A program made the translations under genes and the position numbers. Shown here piece by piece: positions 59,445 to 64,000 of a DNA stretch of 64,000 bases; position 1 is the first letter of the stretch; each line of letters opens with the position of its first letter. The DNA is from Halomonas organivorans (GTDB taxonomy: Bacteria; Pseudomonadota; Gammaproteobacteria; Pseudomonadales; Halomonadaceae), in contig NZ_JACHXM010000001.1 of assembly GCF_014192055.1 (NCBI RefSeq), forward strand, positions 382,931 through 446,930, read 5' to 3'. Under the pieces are notes generated by a model that was not told where the DNA came from, searched no databases, and saw only the letters and a program-made list of their open reading frames with translations.

Positions 59445-59972
59445 TCAGCCCTTGTCCTTTTCGGGCAGGCGAAGGGTCAGGGTATCGCCGCGCATCTGAA
59501 GGTCGAAGCGCCCCAGGAAGCTCATCCCCAGCAGCACCACGCCATCCTCGATCCCGGGCACGATGGCCCCGCGCACGTCGTGGGCGACCAGCCCGCCGAG
59601 CCGCACCTCGTCGAGGCGGGTGAAGCGCCCGCTGACGCGCCCGTTGGCGGTGGAAAATCTGGCCTCGCCGAGCCGCGGCAGGTCGAGCCGCTCGGCCAGC
59701 TCGGCCGGCACGGCCACCTGGGTGGCACCGGTATCGAGCAGCATGGTCACCGCCTCGCCGTTGAGTCGCCCGGTAGCCACGAAATGGCCGGCGGCGTTGC
59801 GCGTCAGGTTCAAGGGGGCGCCGTCCACCGACTCGACCAGTTGGGCATTGGGGTTCATCCGTTCCTCGAGCATGCCCTGGAACCACCAGGTCCCAAGCCC
59901 GATGAACAGCACCCAGAAGGCCAGCATCATGCCGAGCCCCGTGCGTTTCACCTCGCTGCCGCGCTCGCCCAT
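59445..59972 (-). CDS. Retropepsin-like aspartic protease (TIGR02281 type)
   Basis: A 175-residue protein with a single N-terminal membrane helix (about residues 12-32) and a retropepsin-like domain with active-site LLDTGAT (D80). The second half has LGMSFLGRFDLQMRGDTLTL, typical of the clan AA TIGR02281 family. It is probably anchored in the inner membrane facing the periplasm and active as a dimer. Substrate unknown. AGGAGAG precedes the ATG. Confidence 0.87.
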   Translation of the reverse strand: MGERGSEVKRTGLGMMLAFWVLFIGLGTWWFQGMLEERMNPNAQLVESVDGAPLNLTRNAAGHFVATGRLNGEAVTMLLDTGATQVAVPAELAERLDLPRLGEARFSTANGRVSGRFTRLDEVRLGGLVAHDVRGAIVPGIEDGVVLLGMSFLGRFDLQMRGDTLTLRLPEKDKG

Positions 59973-60070
59973 CGCGTGCTCTCCTCGCCCTTACCCGGCA
60001 TCATCATGACACTGGACGCCCGAGGCTGCCCATGCTGGGATGGGCCTTTCGTCAGCTGCCAGGACGTCCC

Positions 60071-60685
60071 ATGAGCGACACCAGCCCCACCGCCGCCGCG
60101 CTCGATGCCGGCACCCTCTACCGACTGTTTTCCGGCGCCATCGCCCCGCGCCCCATCGCCTGGGTCTCCACCATCGATGCCGAGGGCCGTGCCAACCTGG
60201 CGCCTTTCTCGTTCTTCAACGTGGCCAGCGTCGACCCGCCGGTGCTGGCGTTCTCGCCGCTGCTCGACGGCGAGGGCAATGCCAAGGACACCCTGCGCAA
60301 CCTAGACGAGGTCGGCGAGTGCGTGATCCATATCGGCGGCGAGGCGCTGGCCGAGCCGCTCAACGCCACCAGCGCAAGCCTGCCCCGCGGCGAGGACGAG
60401 TTCGAGCACGCCGGCCTCTCCAAGGCCGCACTGGGGGAACTCAGGGTGCCGCGCATCGCCGAGGCGCCGGTGGCCTTCGGCTGCCGACTGCGCGAGGTGA
60501 TCCGTTTCGGCGACCGCCCGCGGGCCGGCAACCTGGTACTGGCCGAGGTGGTGGAGGTCCACGCCGATCCAAGCGTCTGGGACGGTCGCCACGTGGACAT
60601 CGACGCCCTGCGTCCGATCGGCCGACTGGCGGGCGCCGACTACAGCCGAACTACCGATCGCTTCGCCCTCGAGCGGCCGCAATGA
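60071..60685 (+). CDS. Flavin reductase family protein
   Basis: A 204-residue FMN-binding split-barrel protein. APRPIAWVSTIDAEGRANLAPFSFFNVASVDPPVLAFSPL, in parts, is the flavin-binding block of the flavin-reductase-like family. The C-terminal half has NLVLAEVVEVH and RPIGRLAGADYSRT. The physiological substrate is not known. The ATG at 60071 has AGGACG upstream; an ATG at 60032 is less likely. Confidence 0.87.
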   Translation: MSDTSPTAAALDAGTLYRLFSGAIAPRPIAWVSTIDAEGRANLAPFSFFNVASVDPPVLAFSPLLDGEGNAKDTLRNLDEVGECVIHIGGEALAEPLNATSASLPRGEDEFEHAGLSKAALGELRVPRIAEAPVAFGCRLREVIRFGDRPRAGNLVLAEVVEVHADPSVWDGRHVDIDALRPIGRLAGADYSRTTDRFALERPQ

Positions 60686-60734
60686 CCCCGCGCGTGCCCG
60701 ACACGGGGGCGCCGTCGGGCAGCGACGTCCGGGG

Positions 60735-60908
60735 CTAGGCCCGTGCCCGGAGAGCAGCGATGTGTCCCGCCCATGAGCGAGCGGCGTCCCCGGGGCCCGC
60801 CGCCGGGGCAACCGTTGAGCCCGCATCGGCCCGCGCCATGTCCATGCCCACCAGGATGGCCAGCGAGATCAGCACGTAGGCGGCGAAGCGTTTCCATGCC
60901 CGGATCAT
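60735..60908 (-). CDS. Small predicted single-pass membrane or secreted protein, 57 residues
   Basis: An unrecognised 57-residue ORF in a gap otherwise lacking genes. GAGGAGG lies 6 nt before its ATG. The protein starts MIRAWKRFAAYVLISLAILVG, a basic then hydrophobic N-terminus that fits a signal peptide (possible cleavage after ARA) or a membrane helix, followed by an Ala/Gly-rich tail. Its start overlaps the stop of the 33-residue ORF by 4 nt. Not homologous to anything I know. Confidence 0.5.
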   Translation of the reverse strand: MIRAWKRFAAYVLISLAILVGMDMARADAGSTVAPAAGPGDAARSWAGHIAALRARA

Positions 60909-61006
60909 GCGAGCCTCCTCACGGCGTCATGGCCGATGAAAGACTGGCGGGCGCGGCGGTCGTGCATGGCCGCCGAGGCGGCGACGAAGGAGTTCAGCGT
61001 TGGCAT
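60905..61006 (-). CDS. Tiny ORF, 33 residues, coupled to the next small gene
   Basis: A 33-residue ORF beginning MPTLNSFVAASAAMHDRR and ending AVRRLA. Its TGA overlaps the ATG of the 57-residue ORF (ATGA). It may be a genuine small protein or a translated leader that couples ribosomes onto the downstream GAGGAGG. The ribosome binding site is weak (AGGACA, distant). Lies 72 nt downstream of the MFS gene. Confidence 0.35.
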   Translation of the reverse strand: MPTLNSFVAASAAMHDRRARQSFIGHDAVRRLA

Positions 61007-61037
61007 GGCGTGTTCTTGTGTCCTTGAGTGAACCCCT

Positions 61038-61046
61038 AGCATACCA
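61038..61046 (-). promoter_or_regulatory. Extended -10 promoter for the small-ORF pair
   Basis: On the minus strand TGGTATGCT is an extended -10 element (TG-n-TATGCT) without a clear -35, about 30 nt upstream of the 33-residue ORF and after the MFS stop codon. Confidence 0.4.
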
Positions 61047-61078
61047 AAGCTTGGCGAAGCCCCTGATGCGACTCGGCG

Positions 61079-62434
61079 TCACCGGCCATTGCGGGCTTCC
61101 CAGTCCCTCGCCGCCTGCATCCCGCGAGACTGGCTCACGCCCAGGCAGATCAGGATCGCGACGATGAACAACGCCGCGCAGAGCAGGATCGAGGCCTGGA
61201 GCCCGACCACCGACTGCAGCACCCCCAGGGCGACGATGCCCACCACCCCGGCAAGCTTGTTGGCCAGGCCCCAGAAGCCGAAGAACTCGGCGGCCTTGCG
61301 GCTGGGCGAGAACAGCCCCACCAGGGCGCGGCTGGCGGACTGGCTCGAGCCCAGGCTGAGCCCCGCCAGGCAGCCGACCAGCAGGAACAGGTGCTGGGCC
61401 TGCCAGTCGAGGCCGAGCGCGGCGTTGAACCAGGCGGTGAGCGACGGCGTCGCCCAGATGGCCAGAATCGCCGCCACCCACAGCACCAGGGTGATCAGGT
61501 AGGTGACCCGGGTGCCGATGCGGTCCTGGATGGCGCCGAAGCCGATCGCCCCGGCGGCGGCGGTGACCTGCACGATGATGAACATCAGGTTGCGGATCGA
61601 CTCGTCCCAGCCGATTACCTGGGCACCGTAGATGAAGGCAAAGGCGATGATGATGTAGACACCTGCCATGGAGAACAGCAGCGACACCAGGAAGGTGGCC
61701 AGATCGCGAAAGCGACGCAGCTCGTGGAGGGTGGTCGAGACCCGCTGCCAGGCGATCGCCCGGTAAGAGAGCGCGACGGGCTGCGGCGTGCCGCGCTCCT
61801 TCACCCACAGGAAGGTGGGGATGGCGGTGATCAGGAAGAAGCCGGCGGCGAAGGGCCCGACCCAGCGGATGCGCTCGAAGTTCTCGGCGCTGGCCTCGCC
61901 CAGCACCACCAGGGTGAAGCCGGCGGCGAACAGCCCGCCGACGTAACCCAGCGCCCAGCCGAAGCCGGAGATGCGACCCAGCGACTCGGGTGGGCCGAGC
62001 CCCGGCAGGAAGGCGGCGATGAAGGACTCGCCCATCGAGTAGGCGTAGTTCGAGACCACGATCAGGATCAGCCCCAGCCACACGTAGCCCGGGGCGACGA
62101 AATAGAGCAGCGCCGTGGCGACGATGGTGACCACGTAGCTGGCGAACAGGAAGCGCTTCTTCTCCGCCCGATAGTCCATCACCGCGCCGCACAGCGGGCC
62201 GGTGATCACCACCAGCAGGTAGCTGATCGCCAGCGCCAGGCTCCACAGGAAGTTGGCCAGCCGGTAGCCGTCGCCGCGGTCGCCGACGATCACCGTGGTG
62301 AACAGCTCGCCGAACACCACGGTGATGATCAGCAGGGTGTAGGCCTGGTTGGCGAAGTCGAACATCGCCCAGCCCAGGATCTCCTTGCGCGAAGCCCAGG
62401 GCTTGGCGGGCGCATCGGTGGCGGTCACGCTCAT
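61079..62434 (-). CDS. UMF1/Atg22-like MFS transporter
   Basis: A 451-residue major facilitator protein with 12 membrane helices. The N-terminal WAMFDFANQAYTLLI is the mark of the UMF1/Atg22-like group. Other conserved pieces are GAVMDYRAEKKRFL and FGAIQDRIGTRV (loop 2-3 and 8-9 motifs) and SSQSASRALVGLFSPSRKAAEFFGFWGLANK. Substrates are unknown; yeast Atg22 exports amino acids from the vacuole. The start at 62434 has AGGGATG upstream; 62464 is an alternative. Confidence 0.85.
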   Translation of the reverse strand: MSVTATDAPAKPWASRKEILGWAMFDFANQAYTLLIITVVFGELFTTVIVGDRGDGYRLANFLWSLALAISYLLVVITGPLCGAVMDYRAEKKRFLFASYVVTIVATALLYFVAPGYVWLGLILIVVSNYAYSMGESFIAAFLPGLGPPESLGRISGFGWALGYVGGLFAAGFTLVVLGEASAENFERIRWVGPFAAGFFLITAIPTFLWVKERGTPQPVALSYRAIAWQRVSTTLHELRRFRDLATFLVSLLFSMAGVYIIIAFAFIYGAQVIGWDESIRNLMFIIVQVTAAAGAIGFGAIQDRIGTRVTYLITLVLWVAAILAIWATPSLTAWFNAALGLDWQAQHLFLLVGCLAGLSLGSSQSASRALVGLFSPSRKAAEFFGFWGLANKLAGVVGIVALGVLQSVVGLQASILLCAALFIVAILICLGVSQSRGMQAARDWEARNGR

Positions 62435-62550
62435 GGGGGGCATCCCTGTCGAGAAAGAGGCCAAGATAGCAGCCGCGCATCTCGCCGACTATCGACGTCG
62501 GGTTTCCTCTTCGACCTGCTCCCGGCGCCCCTCGGTGCTCGTGGGTCGCG

Positions 62551-64000
62551 CTACACCAGGTCCCGCGGGATCGTCTCGTCCCAGGTGCGAGCGAAGATGC
62601 GGGTCTCGCCTTCCCAGGCGTCCAGGGTGGCGCGCAGCCGGAAGTTGTCCGGATCGCTGGTCATCAGGGTGCGGGTCAGGGTGCGCACCTCCCAGTCGCC
62701 GCGCTTGAAGCTGCGCTCCCACTCGGTCCAGCCGCTGACGCTGTCGTAGCTGCCGTAGGCGTAGCGGTAGCGCTCGGTGACCCGGGCGGCGATCTCCAGG
62801 TCGATGTCGTCGAGCCGATAGCGCCCCTCGTCGTTGATCACCTCGAGCGTCGTCTGGTCGTTGGCCAGGTCGCGGATCACCCGCCAGCTCTCCTGGGTCG
62901 GCTGGATCAGGGTCTTGGCGATCGGTGCCGCACCTTCCGGCTCGAGGAAGGCCGGCAATGCGGCCTCCTCCACCGGCTGCGGCGCGCGCACCGGCAGCAC
63001 CAGCCGGCTGCGCCCGGGGCACAGGGTCAGCTTGACCGGCCGCGGCGCCGGCCAGGCCAGCGGCCAGTAGCTGGTGGAGAGCGCCAGGCGAATGGCATGG
63101 CCGACCGGGAACTGCTGGGCGATGTGCTTGAGCGTGACGGTCACCCGGTAGCGTTGCCCCGGCACCAGCGGCTCGGGCTGCTCGTCGCTGTCGCGATGGG
63201 TGAGGTTCAACAGGCCGTAGGAGACCCGAGTGGCCTTGTCATCCTCGGCGACATCGCTCAGCCGCAGCGCCACCATGGCCACCGGCTGGTCGGCCTCGAG
63301 CTCGAGCTCGACGGTCGGCGCCCCGCAGATCTCCACCGTTTCCTCGAGCCGCGGAGTCTGGAAGATCAAGGCCCCGCCGTCCTCGTCGCGCTGGTCGTGG
63401 GGCAGGTCGGGCGGCGCATTGTAGGAGCACCACTTGCCGGCGTAGAGCCCCACCGAGAGCGGCGAGCGAATGGCGAGCTCGGCCGCGTCATCGACGCCCT
63501 CGGCCTCCGGCAGCAGGTCGTGGCCGGCGGTGAGCCGGAAAGAGGCCGGCACGATGCGCGGCGACGGCCAGCTCGGCTCGGCCACCCACCGCCCGGGGCG
63601 CATTTCATAGCGCGCCGAGGGCGGCACCGATTCCTGCATCCACACTCTCAGCATGGGCTCGTCCATGATCCCGGTGTCGCGGCCCTTGAGCCACTGGTCC
63701 CACCAGCGCAGCGACTCCTGGAGGAAACCGATGGCCGGCCCCGGCACGCCCAGGTGCGGGTACTTGTGGGCCCAGGGCCCGACCAGCCCCTTGCGCGGCA
63801 CGTCGAGGCCGGCCAGCAGCCGGAACACGGCGTTGCAGTAGCCGTCGGCCCAGCCGCTGATGGCGTAGACCGGACAGCGGATGGCCGAGAAGTCCTCGCA
63901 CACCGAGCCGTGCCGCCAGTAGGCATCGCGGCGCTGGTGCTCGAGCCACTGGGCCAGCCACAGGCCGCTGCCGTCGAGCCGCTCGAGCCACATCTCCCGC
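62551..64000 (-). CDS. CocE/NonD-family hydrolase, 5' end outside the window
   Basis: The C-terminal about 483 residues of an alpha/beta hydrolase of the CocE/NonD (X-Pro dipeptidyl-peptidase-like) family. The catalytic Asp is probably in ISGWADGYCNAV and the His in GPWAHKYPH; the nucleophile Ser lies upstream, beyond the window. A jelly-roll domain follows (VCGAPTVELELEADQP-like block, SYGLLNLTHRDS, VGHAIRLALSTSYWPLAWPAP), as in cocaine esterase. The reading frame remains open at base 64000. Confidence 0.85.
   Translation of the reverse strand, partial: REMWLERLDGSGLWLAQWLEHQRRDAYWRHGSVCEDFSAIRCPVYAISGWADGYCNAVFRLLAGLDVPRKGLVGPWAHKYPHLGVPGPAIGFLQESLRWWDQWLKGRDTGIMDEPMLRVWMQESVPPSARYEMRPGRWVAEPSWPSPRIVPASFRLTAGHDLLPEAEGVDDAAELAIRSPLSVGLYAGKWCSYNAPPDLPHDQRDEDGGALIFQTPRLEETVEICGAPTVELELEADQPVAMVALRLSDVAEDDKATRVSYGLLNLTHRDSDEQPEPLVPGQRYRVTVTLKHIAQQFPVGHAIRLALSTSYWPLAWPAPRPVKLTLCPGRSRLVLPVRAPQPVEEAALPAFLEPEGAAPIAKTLIQPTQESWRVIRDLANDQTTLEVINDEGRYRLDDIDLEIAARVTERYRYAYGSYDSVSGWTEWERSFKRGDWEVRTLTRTLMTSDPDNFRLRATLDAWEGETRIFARTWDETIPRDLV

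Noticed and set aside
1..64000. Defence island, CRISPR array, prophage or integrated element
   Set aside because: I looked for repeats with spacers, integrase or transposase genes, restriction or toxin-antitoxin genes and abrupt composition changes and saw none. The FAN1-helicase pair could be mistaken for a defence module but lies among housekeeping genes and resembles DNA repair enzymes.

Overview
The window is a gene-dense, high-GC stretch (about two thirds G+C by eye) of a gammaproteobacterial chromosome. Core gene orders resemble Pseudomonas (lptG-lptF divergent from pepA; holC just before valS; a long NrdA with two ATP-cones). The overall gene content and the types of intergenic repeat suggest a Halomonas-like member of the Halomonadaceae. 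That placement is inference from protein resemblance and gene order. I see no phage, integron, CRISPR array, insertion sequence, tRNA or rRNA.

Layout: 1-7.7 kb holds a TraB-family protein, a KtrAB-type K+ uptake pair, a BASS-family transporter, a SlyA-like regulator translationally coupled to a FUSC-family exporter, and a DTW-domain tRNA-modifying enzyme. 7.8-11.6 kb holds a zinc-less sirtuin, two tRNA-modification genes (truC, tcdA), DUF1653 and the bacterioferritin/bacterioferritin-ferredoxin pair. 11.6-21.9 kb carries an RDD protein, lptG/lptF, pepA, ilvE, an SDR, holC and valS. 22-26.8 kb holds small envelope and detoxification genes (META lipoprotein, DoxX, glyoxalase, tag, YdjM-like protein, azoR, MliC-type lipoprotein). 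26.9-33 kb has divergent metE/metR with a perfect MetR site, then the RstBA-type two-component system. 33-37.6 kb is nrdA-nrdB, preceded by a dense control region (DnaA-like boxes, a sigma70 promoter and two NrdR-like palindromes) and split by a REP doublet. 37.6-46 kb holds an aldo-keto reductase, loiP, a rhomboid protease, a TonB receptor, a Nudix hydrolase, DUF3565 and a Kef-type antiporter. 46-52 kb looks like a D-amino-acid scavenging locus: SSS symporter, RidA, N-acyl-D-amino-acid deacylase and RpiR regulator on the minus strand, with a DSD1-type PLP enzyme divergent. 52-55.4 kb is molybdate uptake (single-domain ModE, ModA, ModB, ModC). 55.4-59.4 kb is a coupled pair: a FAN1-type VRR-NUC nuclease and an XPD/DinG-type iron-sulfur helicase carrying an N-terminal PD-(D/E)XK-like segment. 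The last part holds a retropepsin-like protein, a flavin reductase, two overlooked small ORFs, a UMF1-type MFS protein and a CocE/NonD hydrolase cut off by the window end.

No single element is a clear new multi-gene system. The most notable features are the FAN1-helicase operon, the stacked nrdA control region, an intergenic repeat family built on degenerate 7-bp units with at least six sites, a large intergenic palindromic element before valS, the REP doublet inside nrdAB, and a pair of overlapping tiny ORFs behind their own extended -10 promoter.
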